Assembly: GCA_938015445.1 (NCBI GenBank)
Contig: CALLPE010000006.1
Span: forward strand, 75,001 to 139,000
From: an uncultured Pirellulales bacterium
Lineage (GTDB): Bacteria; Planctomycetota; Planctomycetia; Pirellulales; Thermoguttaceae
Direction: 5' to 3'
Length of the DNA stretch: 64,000 bases
The notes under the pieces were generated by a model, which was not told where the DNA came from, made no database searches, and worked only from the letters and a program-made list of their open reading frames with translations. Below, in pieces: positions 9,246-16,911 of this stretch. Position numbers and translations under genes: made by a program. The first letter of the stretch is position 1, and the number at the start of each line of letters is the position of its first letter.

Positions 9246-9566
9246 TCAAGATGGTGTTTTCCATTGCTCGGCCTGCTGGGGGAAAAGCGGCACGTGCGCT
9301 ACACCCTTACGCGGCTCGGCCATCAGCGGAGCCACCGTATCGCGCCATTTGGCGTAATGGGCGGTCTGTTTGTGCGCATCGGCTCCGGCCTGATCCCGAT
9401 AGACTTCGTAGAGAATAAAACGGTTGGGATCGTCGGCCTGCTGGAGCACGTCGAAACGCAAATTGCCCGGCTCGCCGATCGTCTGCCGCGCGTTTTCTAA
9501 AGTGGCCTGGATGAACTGCTCTCGTCCCTCCGGTTTGACATGCACGTAAACGCATACCACCAGCAT
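9246..9566 (-). CDS. Antibiotic biosynthesis monooxygenase (ABM) domain protein
   Basis: 106 aa dimeric alpha-beta barrel protein of the ABM superfamily, of the kind that includes LsrG and small quinol monooxygenases. Signature parts are VCVYVHVKPEGREQFIQA, the NLRFDVLQQADDPNRF stretch, FILYEVYRDQAGADAHKQT and HYAKWRDTVAPLM, which match the LsrG/YgiN pattern. Such enzymes act on small quinones or on AI-2 phosphate without a cofactor; the substrate here is unknown. The start is ATG 9566 with GGAG eight bases before. It is monocistronic, with an inverted repeat just upstream. Confidence 0.87.
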   Translation of the reverse strand: MLVVCVYVHVKPEGREQFIQATLENARQTIGEPGNLRFDVLQQADDPNRFILYEVYRDQAGADAHKQTAHYAKWRDTVAPLMAEPRKGVAHVPLFPQQAEQWKTPS

Positions 9567-9590
9567 AGTTGCAACTCCAGTACCTATTGA

Positions 9591-9614
9591 CAGTTGCAAG
9601 TTGTGTGGCAACTG
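9591..9614. promoter_or_regulatory. Inverted repeat upstream of the ABM-domain gene
   Basis: CAGTTGC at 9591-9597 and GCAACTG at 9608-9614 form seven-base arms with a ten-base gap, about 25 bases before the ABM start. The half-site GTTGCAACT also occurs in the leader just before the start. This could be an operator; no regulator gene is adjacent. Confidence 0.3.
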
Positions 9615-9730
9615 GTTCTGGCGAAAAGTGCCTGTGGCGACTCGTCCCGCCGAAACATAGCGGCGCTCTCGGCAGCCGGTTAGCTACCGGGCCACGGCGG
9701 TCGAGCTCTTCAGTGTCCCTACCAACCTAA

Positions 9731-9799
9731 TTGGGCTTGCTGCAAAACAATCGTTGACTTTCCTGCTGAATAATCATTGAGCTTCTTGCTGAAGAATGA
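9731..9799 (-). repeat. Three 23-bp tandem units across the AOR stop codon
   Basis: Units 9731-9753, 9754-9776 and 9777-9799 follow each other without gaps. The last two match at 18 of 23 bases and the first two at 15 of 23. The rightmost unit encodes the final residues of the aldehyde oxidoreductase; the stop codon (9774-9776) is at the junction with the next unit. Confidence 0.85.
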
Positions 9800-11543
9800 T
9801 TTCCCGAAAACAGCGCAAGGCCTCGCGCAGGTAAGCTTCGTCCCAGCCGCCCACGGTGGCTGGCGTTTCGAAAAGCCGCTTGGGCAATCGCAGTTGGTCG
9901 ACCGAGAAGCCTTCGCGCATCTTAAAGCGGTACTTTAGCTGATGGATCACCGTTCCGACTCTTTGCAGTTCGTCGGTCGATAGCTCGAATCCCGAGCACT
10001 GCAACACGCGCGCCACCACTTGGGGCTGGTAAATACCGCGGGCGAAAAAGCAGATTACCAGGCTGGAAAGAACCTGCCGCCATCGCTCTTCGGCCACGAT
10101 CATGCGGATCAATTCGCCAGGCGGAACGAGGCGATGCACCAAATTATTCTGGTCGATGCTGTAACCGGCGTTATCCAGATGGCTGTGCCGCGCGCCAACA
10201 AAAAAGCCCAAATGCGCCCCCGGGCCGGTATGATAGCCCGGCATCTCGTTTCTGCCCATGCTCAATGCAAAATCTAGTCCGCCGTAGCGCTGGGCAGCGG
10301 CGTCCACTCCGTGGGCCAGGTAACGGTAGAACTCGGTGGGCTGTTTGACGATCAGATCGACAGCCTGAATATACGTATCCGCCTGGCCGAAGCTGAGCTT
10401 CAGCCCAGCGGTTTCTGCCTCCCCTACCAGGCCGCGCTGCTGGGCTTCGGTCGCCCAGGCCAACACCACGCCGGTGGTCATGGCGTCCAGGCCCACGGCC
10501 TCCACGCGGTCCATCAGCTTGAGCATTCCCACCGGGTCGCCGATGCCTAGCATCGAGCCAAGAGCATAGGTGGGCTCGTAGTCGTAAGCGATCATCGAGG
10601 TTTTGTAGAAGTACGGTTCCTTCGGATGCGGTTCGCGCAGGGCGGCGATGTGGATGCAGGCCACCGGGCAATGCGAGCAGGCCAGCCGCCGTCCCAAGTA
10701 ATGCTCGGCCATCGATTCACCCGAGATCCCCTCGGCCCCTTCGAACCGGGCTGCTTGCAAGTTTCGGGTAGGCAGGCCGCCCAAGGCGTTCAACGGCAAA
10801 ACGTTCTCAGGGGTGCCTAGATCGTGGTATTTCTTCATTACCGGCGAATCGACCGCCGCGCGATGGATTTCATCGTACAACCGACGGTACTGGCGATTGT
10901 CGGCCACGGGCAGGGAACGCCGACCGGAAATGGCGATAGCCTTGAGCTTTTTGCTGCCGAACACTGCCCCCAAACCAAGCCGACCAAAGTGCCGGTATGT
11001 TTCGGTCGTTACGCAAGCGTAAGGGATGAGTCGCTCGCCGGCCACGCCGATGCGCATGATGGTGCGCAAACCGGCCCCGGACTCGACGGTGCGGATGATC
11101 CGTCCGGGCGTGATGCTACTGCCCATCCCCCACAGGGTCGAAGCATCGCGGAAGTGCACCTGCCCGTCGTGGATGGCCAGATACACCGGCAGGCTGCTGG
11201 CGCCTCGGATGACAATGGCCCCGAAGCCCGCCATGCGTATGGCCACAGCGCTGCGGCCCCCGCAGTGCGACTCGCCCAAATTTCCCGTATGGGGCGACTT
11301 GAACATCGCTATCGTTTTGCTGGCCAGCGGAAAAAGCCCTGTGGCAGGGCCGACGGCGAAGATTATCGGATTGTCGGCCGACAGCGGATCGCACCCTTGC
11401 GGGCATAGCTCGTCGAGCAATCGGATTGCTACCCCTGCGCCTCCGATGTACTGGCTGAACAAGTCTTCCCGCCGCTCGACGTAAAAGCGCTTCTTGCCCA
11501 GGTCCACAAACAGCACGTTGGCCAGCGGATCATTCTTCAGCAT
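9774..11543 (-). CDS. aor: Aldehyde ferredoxin oxidoreductase family, tungstopterin enzyme
   Basis: 589 aa, the normal length for the family. These enzymes oxidise aldehydes to carboxylates, or run in reverse, with a tungsten bis-pterin centre and one [4Fe-4S] cluster. The N-domain has AVGPATGLFPLASKTIAMFK, NLGESHCGGRSAVAIRMAGF and IVIRGASSLPVY. Cluster ligands are C289, C292 and C296 (CSHCPVAC), with a fourth in VICFFARG at C498. GLDAMTTGVVLAWATEA is the usual pterin-domain helix. ATG 11543 overlaps the end of the polyferredoxin gene by 14 bases, so the two are translationally coupled. Which aldehyde is used cannot be told from sequence. The ThiF-type gene 1.8 kb away may serve the pterin cofactor. 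The C-terminal codons are tandemly duplicated past the stop. Confidence 0.93.
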   Translation of the reverse strand: MLKNDPLANVLFVDLGKKRFYVERREDLFSQYIGGAGVAIRLLDELCPQGCDPLSADNPIIFAVGPATGLFPLASKTIAMFKSPHTGNLGESHCGGRSAVAIRMAGFGAIVIRGASSLPVYLAIHDGQVHFRDASTLWGMGSSITPGRIIRTVESGAGLRTIMRIGVAGERLIPYACVTTETYRHFGRLGLGAVFGSKKLKAIAISGRRSLPVADNRQYRRLYDEIHRAAVDSPVMKKYHDLGTPENVLPLNALGGLPTRNLQAARFEGAEGISGESMAEHYLGRRLACSHCPVACIHIAALREPHPKEPYFYKTSMIAYDYEPTYALGSMLGIGDPVGMLKLMDRVEAVGLDAMTTGVVLAWATEAQQRGLVGEAETAGLKLSFGQADTYIQAVDLIVKQPTEFYRYLAHGVDAAAQRYGGLDFALSMGRNEMPGYHTGPGAHLGFFVGARHSHLDNAGYSIDQNNLVHRLVPPGELIRMIVAEERWRQVLSSLVICFFARGIYQPQVVARVLQCSGFELSTDELQRVGTVIHQLKYRFKMREGFSVDQLRLPKRLFETPATVGGWDEAYLREALRCFREIILQQEAQ

Positions 11544-11955
11544 GGACAGTCTCCCGCTGCTCCAGCAGCAGCACATCGTGTGGGCAGTAGGCGGCGCAAG
11601 TGCCGCAATGAATGCAGATGGCCGGCTTGTTGGCCTCGTCGTCCCAAAACACCGCCCCCAACACGCAAGCCGTGCGGCAATGTCCACAACCGATGCACAG
11701 GGCCGGATTCAGACGCACTCCACCGCCAGGGCGAACCACCAGGGCATCGACCGGGCATACCCGCGCACAAGGCGGGTTTTCGCACGCCCGGCAAACTACC
11801 ACCGTAAAACCGCGCTCCATGCCGCCCGAAGAGCGAACTCCAATGCAAGCCACGGCCAATCCGGGTTGGTAACGTCGGGCGCAAGCGAACATGCAGCACT
11901 GGCAGCCCACACAACGATCCGGATCCACCACCGAAAGACGAGCAATCTTGGCCAA
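11530..11955 (-). CDS. Four-cluster ferredoxin-like electron-transfer subunit of AOR
   Basis: 141 aa. Four cysteine groups bind up to four [4Fe-4S] clusters: CVGCQCCMFAC, CRACENPPCARVC, CIGCGHCRTAC and CIHCGTCAAYC. The arrangement is that of HybA/DmsB-type electron-transfer subunits. It most likely passes electrons between the aldehyde oxidoreductase, encoded downstream with a 14-base overlap, and a soluble or membrane carrier. The start is TTG 11955, six bases after a perfect AGGAGG; no ATG or GTG in this part of the frame has a comparable signal. An upstream in-frame start at 12021 adds only basic residues with no match to the family. No Tat or Sec signal is seen. Confidence 0.88.
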   Translation of the reverse strand: MAKIARLSVVDPDRCVGCQCCMFACARRYQPGLAVACIGVRSSGGMERGFTVVVCRACENPPCARVCPVDALVVRPGGGVRLNPALCIGCGHCRTACVLGAVFWDDEANKPAICIHCGTCAAYCPHDVLLLEQRETVHAEE

Positions 11956-12244
11956 AACGTGCCTCCTGGTTTGTGTCGACTGGAAACTTCGCCGCTCCGC
12001 TTGTCTTCCTCGGCCAGCCAATCAGATGGGACCGCCGGCACAGAAGATAAAGAGCATTAATTGTACCGAAAAAGCGCGCTATTTCCAGACGACTGCGCCG
12101 ATTTGCCTTACAGCTTCCCGACGGCAAGCAAGATGCACGGCTGGACGAGCCGGTCGGGCCATGCTGCGACGCATGTTTCGGCCGGGCGCGTAAGGATGTG
12201 ACCCTTCGCGTAGTAATTCGATCTGGGGCCTAAGGCTTTGTCGC

Positions 12245-13189
12245 TCAGGCTGATGGATGGTTGAGTTGCCCGGCTGGCTCAGCACGATCGCGGCCTTGTT
12301 GTTTAGCGCGGCGCAGCGCGGCATGAAGCGCTTCGAGCAGTTGGTCGGGCCGCCCCCACAAAGACCCAGCGGCGCTACTGTCCACCACACAGTAGCCGGC
12401 GCTAACGGTCACGGCGTGCCGTCCTTCGGCAAGCAGACGCTGTGGCACGCTTTTGCGGAGCCGTTCGATTATCGCTAGCGCACTGGCCGGATCGTGGACC
12501 GGCAACAACAGGGCGAACTCGTCTCCGCCCACCCGCGCTACAAAATCGCCCTGGCGCAAACTGGTTTGCAACGCCCGGGCGGCAGTCCGCAACACGTCGT
12601 CTCCGGCCAGGTACCCGTGTTCGTCGTTGATGTGCTTGAAATGGTCCAAATCCAGCAGCGATGCGCACAGCAGCATTCGTTGGTCGGAGCCGGTCGCATC
12701 TGCTGGCCAGGGTGGCCAGCGGAAAAAGTCCATTCGCTCCAGTTTTACCGCCAGCTCCCACGCCCGGCGGTTGGGCAAACCCGTCAGCGGATCGGTCAGT
12801 GCCTCTTGGGCCAACTGTGCTTCAGTGGCATTAGCAGCCTGTTGATGCCGCCGCAAACGAACCAACTCGGCAAGCAACCGGCAGGCGAGCTGAAGTTCTC
12901 GGGCGGTGCAATCGGCAGGCAAAAAGACATCGGTGGGTGCAAGCGACTGCCTGGGCGTCGGACCAACAATCACCCAACCGGTGGTCGGCGTGCCAGCCGC
13001 CGGCGAAGCGCTGGCCTCGGGCGTGGGCAGCACGTCGGTGACCACAACCTCTGGTGGCGAGGAACAAGTTGGCGTCTGCCCGGCAAACTTAATCTGCACA
13101 GGCGCTTCAGCAAGCATCTTGGCCCAACGGTCGGCAATAGCGGGATCGGATGCTTGCAGCAACACAGTGTACATGTTTTGCGACTCCAT
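12245..13189 (-). CDS. GGDEF diguanylate cyclase with product-inhibition site
   Basis: 314 aa. The C-terminal half is a GGDEF domain that makes cyclic di-GMP. It has LTDPLTGLPNRRAWE, DLDHFKHINDEHGYLAGD and the signature RVGGDEFALLLP. RQGD five residues before GGDEF is an intact I-site, so feedback inhibition is likely. The N-terminal 110 residues resemble a worn receiver or PleD-like sensor domain with no clear phosphorylation aspartate; a helix rich in Gln and Ala links the two. ATG 13189 has no clear ribosome-binding site; an internal ATG at 13174 is nine bases after GGAG and may be the true start. It is divergent from the ThiF-type gene. Confidence 0.92.
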   Translation of the reverse strand: MESQNMYTVLLQASDPAIADRWAKMLAEAPVQIKFAGQTPTCSSPPEVVVTDVLPTPEASASPAAGTPTTGWVIVGPTPRQSLAPTDVFLPADCTARELQLACRLLAELVRLRRHQQAANATEAQLAQEALTDPLTGLPNRRAWELAVKLERMDFFRWPPWPADATGSDQRMLLCASLLDLDHFKHINDEHGYLAGDDVLRTAARALQTSLRQGDFVARVGGDEFALLLPVHDPASALAIIERLRKSVPQRLLAEGRHAVTVSAGYCVVDSSAAGSLWGRPDQLLEALHAALRRAKQQGRDRAEPAGQLNHPSA

Positions 13190-13337
13190 ACTACAATTCT
13201 ACTTGACTGGGGCTTAGACAACAAAAGCAGTAGGCACGGTACAGCAGGCCCTAGTGCGATTGGGCGCCTGTTCGGAGTCGTGCCAGGGGAAGTTGCTAAC
13301 GTCATTAAGGCACAAATGTGATTGGTCTTTGCAGCAC

Positions 13338-14390
13338 ATGAACAACATTCAGGGCCAAACTGCGACTCCGAGCGACCGTTACATACGGCAGATTCGCTTT
13401 GCCCCGCTGGGTGTAGAGGGCCAGCAGCGCCTGGCGTCCGCCTGCGTGTTGGTCTGTGGCTGCGGCGCGCTGGGTAGCACGCTGGCCAACCTCTTGGTTC
13501 GCGCCGGAGTAGGCCACGTGCGGATTGTCGATCGCGACGTGGTCGATGTGACGAACCTTCCCCGGCAAGTGCTGTTCGACGAGGCCGATGCGCAGGCTGC
13601 GGCTCCCAAGGCCATCGCCGCCGCCGAGAAACTTCGGCGCGTCAACTCGGCTTGCCACATCGAGCCGGTGGTGGCCGACGTGCAACCAGCCAACATCGAA
13701 CAGCTTTGCAACGGCGTAGATGCGATTGTTGACGGAACCGACAACTTCGAAACCCGTTTCCTCCTCAACGACTACGCCGTTTATCGCGGTATCCCTTGGG
13801 TTTACGGAGGGTGCATTGGCGCCGACGGACAGACGATGACCATCATCCCCGGCCACACCGCCTGCCTGCGCTGCCTGATTGCCGAATGCCCTCTGCCGGG
13901 CAGCACGCCCACTTGCGACACCGAAGGCATTCTTGGCCCCACGGTAGGCGTGGTGGCCTCGCTGCAAGCACTGGAGGCGATAAAGATTCTCAGCGGCAAT
14001 CGTGCGGCGGTGTCCCGGTTTTTGACGGTGGTTGAACTATGGGACGGCCGGATACACCAGATCGACGTAAGCGATTTGCGCCACCGCACCGATTGCCCGA
14101 CATGCAAACGCCGGCAATTCCCATTTTTGTCGCAACGGCAAGGCAGCCGCGCGGCGGTGCTTTGCGGCCGCAACGCAGTGCAGCTCAGTTTCCAGGAAGC
14201 GACGGCAAACCTGGACGATCTGTCCGAGCGACTTGGGCGGGTTGGACAAGTCAGCCGAAACCAGTATCTGCTGCGTGTGAAGGTGGAACAATTCGACCTG
14301 ACGGTGTTCCCCGACGCCCGCGTGATCGTCTCCGGCACCGATGATCCGGCTGTAGCGCGAACCGTCTGCGCCAAGTACATCGGACTGTAA
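13338..14390 (+). CDS. ThiF/MoeB/HesA-family adenylyltransferase
   Basis: 350 aa E1-like enzyme that adenylates the C-terminal glycine of a ubiquitin-like sulfur carrier (MoaD or ThiS type). CGCGALGSTLANLLVRAGVG is the nucleotide-binding loop, IVDRDVVDVTNLPRQ binds ATP, and DGTDNFETRFLLND is the catalytic stretch. Zinc ligands are CLRC and CPTC. A possible thioester cysteine sits in STPTCDTEG. After the core there is an added C-terminal domain of about 90 residues starting CGRNAVQ, seen in a subset of such proteins. The location next to a pterin-tungsten enzyme fits MoeB, but thiamine or thiouridine pathways are equally possible. ATG 13338 lacks a clear ribosome-binding site. Confidence 0.88.
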   Translation: MNNIQGQTATPSDRYIRQIRFAPLGVEGQQRLASACVLVCGCGALGSTLANLLVRAGVGHVRIVDRDVVDVTNLPRQVLFDEADAQAAAPKAIAAAEKLRRVNSACHIEPVVADVQPANIEQLCNGVDAIVDGTDNFETRFLLNDYAVYRGIPWVYGGCIGADGQTMTIIPGHTACLRCLIAECPLPGSTPTCDTEGILGPTVGVVASLQALEAIKILSGNRAAVSRFLTVVELWDGRIHQIDVSDLRHRTDCPTCKRRQFPFLSQRQGSRAAVLCGRNAVQLSFQEATANLDDLSERLGRVGQVSRNQYLLRVKVEQFDLTVFPDARVIVSGTDDPAVARTVCAKYIGL

Positions 14391-14448
14391 CAAGCGCCGT
14401 GCCGCAAAAGGCGTCGGATGTTCTTTCCCCCCGTTCGTATTTCGGCAT

Positions 14449-14490
14449 ACGGTTCACCGGTTCGGGTGAACGGTTCACCGGCTCACTTGG
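14449..14490 (-). repeat. 21-bp tandem duplication across the hydrolase stop codon
   Basis: Units 14449-14469 and 14470-14490 share the 12-base block ACGGTTCACCGG exactly and match at 16 of 21 bases overall. The stop codon of the alpha/beta hydrolase (14483-14485) lies in the second unit. Confidence 0.82.
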
Positions 14491-16636
14491 GTTGTTGGTG
14501 TTGGGGGGCCGCGATGGCAACCTTCTTGCCCAGGCTTGCCACCAGCTCGGGCAGATCGTACGTGGTTAGGGCGGCGTGGACGATTTCGGCCGGTTGGACG
14601 TCGGTAACCCGACTGACCCGCACGCCGGCGCCCTCGGCAGCCTCGGCAAGCTTCACGCCGTGAATCACGCTGGCCCACGACGGAAGCATCCCTTCCAGCT
14701 TGACCGCCGCAAACAACCGCGGCTCGAGCGCCGCAGCGTGAAGCGCAGGGACTGCCACACGACCGACGGCGATCAGCTCCACGGCTTCATCCGGCAAGCC
14801 GGGCATTTGCTCCTTCAAGAGCCGAGCAGCCGCCAAAATCTGCTCGGCGCGCAACCCCACGTAAGACCGGCCCAGCAGATACGCCATATAAGCGTCCTTC
14901 CATTGCGAAGCCGGACGCAACTGGCCTGTGCCGGGAAGGTCTACCGCCAGCACGATATTGCCTTGTAAAGTCAACTGTTCCAGCGCGCCGCCACTGTGCG
15001 CTTCCTTCGCCTTTCCTGCGTCATGTAGCCACACAACCGCCCGGCGCGGCTGCGCTTGTTTAGGGGTGAACTTCAGCGCCGGCAGCGACACCGCATCGTC
15101 GAACTGTAGCAGCATCACGTCGATGCTATATCCCTCCCGCGCGATCGTGCGCAGTTGCTCGACTTTCGGCTTGGGCAGATTCTCCAGCGGCCGGATGCCC
15201 GCCAGGTGCCGCACCTTTTCGAGCAGCTCAGGCCGAGCGCCGTCTTTCCACGCCGCTGCACGCTGCTGGGCGAGCTGGTTTTCGTAGTCTTCGTTCAGGT
15301 CGTAGGCCGACCGTGCCCCAGGCAGAAGCATCACCTGTCCTTCGGGCGTACACTGGTACTCTGCGGCCGAAAGCAGTTGGAGCTTCGGTTCTGTGATCGG
15401 CTGATCCTTGCCCAACAACCAGCGGGACATGAAGCGGGCGACCGCCTCGCGCTGGGAGGTGTTGTAGTTGTGTCCGGCGTCGTTTTCCATCAAATCCACC
15501 CGTTCGGCGAATCCCAGCCGCGTGTAAAACCGTTTGGCGTAGCGGAACAGCTCCCACGTGCCGCGAATGTCGAAGAAGTCCTTGGTGGCCGCGCAGATCA
15601 GCACCGGCGTGGGTGCCCGCATCATCACGTAATCGGCATGATCCATGCCGAAGGCCAACTGACCGAAGATATTCTGCTCGGCATCTTGCGGGCCGATGGT
15701 TCGCAGCAGGGCCGAGAAACCGCACAAGTAGCAACTGGGCGCAGCGGCACGGATGCGATCGTCCAGAGCCATCAGGTAGCTGGTCTGGGTGCCGCCGCCG
15801 CTGTTGCCGGTGCATCCGATACGTTGCCCATCGACCTCCGGACGCGATTGCAAGTAGTCGATCGCCCGCATCCCATCGTAGATTTCAAACCACGCCGTGT
15901 TGCGCCCTAGCAAAATGCTGCCGATGCCCAGGTTGGAATGACCGCGCGTGCCCCAAAGTTTCGGCCAGCCGTCAGGCCCCAGATACTGTCCGCGTTCGCC
16001 TTGGTCGATCGGATCGAACACCAGCGCGGCCATGCCGTTCAGCGCCAGCAGCGCGCCCATCGCCTGATACTCGTCGTGTCCCTTTGCCGGCTTGGCATGA
16101 CCGCAGGGAATCAACACGCCAGCATGCGGCGGCTTATGACGGGCGGCATCGGGCAAGAACAGCAGCGCAGTGACAAAGAACTTCGGCTGGCTCTGGAAAA
16201 TCACCTTTTCCACCCGATAGCCTTCGCGCTGGATCACACCGGTAATTTGCGGTTCCAGCGGTGTGCGTTGGGGCAACCGGCCAATGGCCTGCAAAAACCT
16301 CTCCCGCAGCCGCGATTGATACTGGGCGATCTGTTCCGGGGTCTTGCGAGCTTCGTAGTCGGTTTGCCATTGGGCAAACGCCTTGTCGGCCTCCGCCAGC
16401 CAGTACTGCTGCATCATGAGGGCCGGGTTGCCGCCGGGAAATTTCTCGGCAGGCACTTCCAGTTCCGCGCTGCCGGCTGGCTGAGCCGACATCCCGCCCG
16501 CCGGCTCTCCGCCTGCGGCCCGCAACTCGCCCCAGAACAACAGCAACGCCATCGCCCACACCGGTGCCGCCTTCCAGCGACAAATCCAGCCATAAAAACG
16601 CAGCCCACTACGACCACATCTGACTGCCTGTGCCAT
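14483..16636 (-). CDS. Exported alpha/beta hydrolase, acetyl-xylan-esterase-like
   Basis: 717 aa. A signal or anchor segment (WAMALLLFWGELRAAG) lies near residues 27-43. The first alpha/beta hydrolase domain has CTGNSGGGTQTSYLMAL with the nucleophile serine near residue 279, and an acid and base in ATKDFFDIRGT and ENDAGHNYNTS. LIPCGHAKPAKG earlier contains the oxyanion region. A second hydrolase-like half (VVWLHDAGKAKE, AVDLPGTGQL) lacks an obvious nucleophile serine. Planctomycete relatives are annotated as acetyl xylan esterase or prolyl-oligopeptidase-like; I favour a sugar-ester deacetylase, because a sulfatase follows on the same strand. The start ATG 16636 has a GGGTGG-type site. Its end carries the 21-bp duplication. 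Confidence 0.8.
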   Translation of the reverse strand: MAQAVRCGRSGLRFYGWICRWKAAPVWAMALLLFWGELRAAGGEPAGGMSAQPAGSAELEVPAEKFPGGNPALMMQQYWLAEADKAFAQWQTDYEARKTPEQIAQYQSRLRERFLQAIGRLPQRTPLEPQITGVIQREGYRVEKVIFQSQPKFFVTALLFLPDAARHKPPHAGVLIPCGHAKPAKGHDEYQAMGALLALNGMAALVFDPIDQGERGQYLGPDGWPKLWGTRGHSNLGIGSILLGRNTAWFEIYDGMRAIDYLQSRPEVDGQRIGCTGNSGGGTQTSYLMALDDRIRAAAPSCYLCGFSALLRTIGPQDAEQNIFGQLAFGMDHADYVMMRAPTPVLICAATKDFFDIRGTWELFRYAKRFYTRLGFAERVDLMENDAGHNYNTSQREAVARFMSRWLLGKDQPITEPKLQLLSAAEYQCTPEGQVMLLPGARSAYDLNEDYENQLAQQRAAAWKDGARPELLEKVRHLAGIRPLENLPKPKVEQLRTIAREGYSIDVMLLQFDDAVSLPALKFTPKQAQPRRAVVWLHDAGKAKEAHSGGALEQLTLQGNIVLAVDLPGTGQLRPASQWKDAYMAYLLGRSYVGLRAEQILAAARLLKEQMPGLPDEAVELIAVGRVAVPALHAAALEPRLFAAVKLEGMLPSWASVIHGVKLAEAAEGAGVRVSRVTDVQPAEIVHAALTTYDLPELVASLGKKVAIAAPQHQQPK

Positions 16637-16760
16637 GGTTTCCACCCTTGCTACATTTCGGCTTTTCGAGTCACATGTCGTTGCCCTGCGAGGCGAACCC
16701 TTCGGACGACGGTCACGCTGCTGAGTTATTCTCGACATGCGCACGCCGCTTCTTTTCGCT

Positions 16761-16911
16761 CTGCACAGATCGATTCTGTTCCATCTGCAAAAGCCACCTC
16801 CTCTTCTTTTCCATCTGCAAAAGTCACCTGTTTTCCATCTGCAAAGGTCACCTATTTTTCATCTGCAAAGGTCATCTGTCTATTTGCACAAGTCAGTTCT
16901 TTTCGAGCTGC
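16761..16911 (-). repeat. 24-bp tandem ladder, seven units, from the sulfatase 3' end
   Basis: On the plus strand the anchor CTGCAMA recurs at 16761, 16785, 16815, 16839, 16863, 16884 (variant) and 16908, giving steps of 24, 30, 24, 24, 21 and 24 bases. The central copies read CCATCTGCAAARGTCACCT. The last two anchors lie at and inside the sulfatase 3' end (stop at 16893-16895), so the array extends outward from the gene toward the hydrolase start. Confidence 0.9.
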
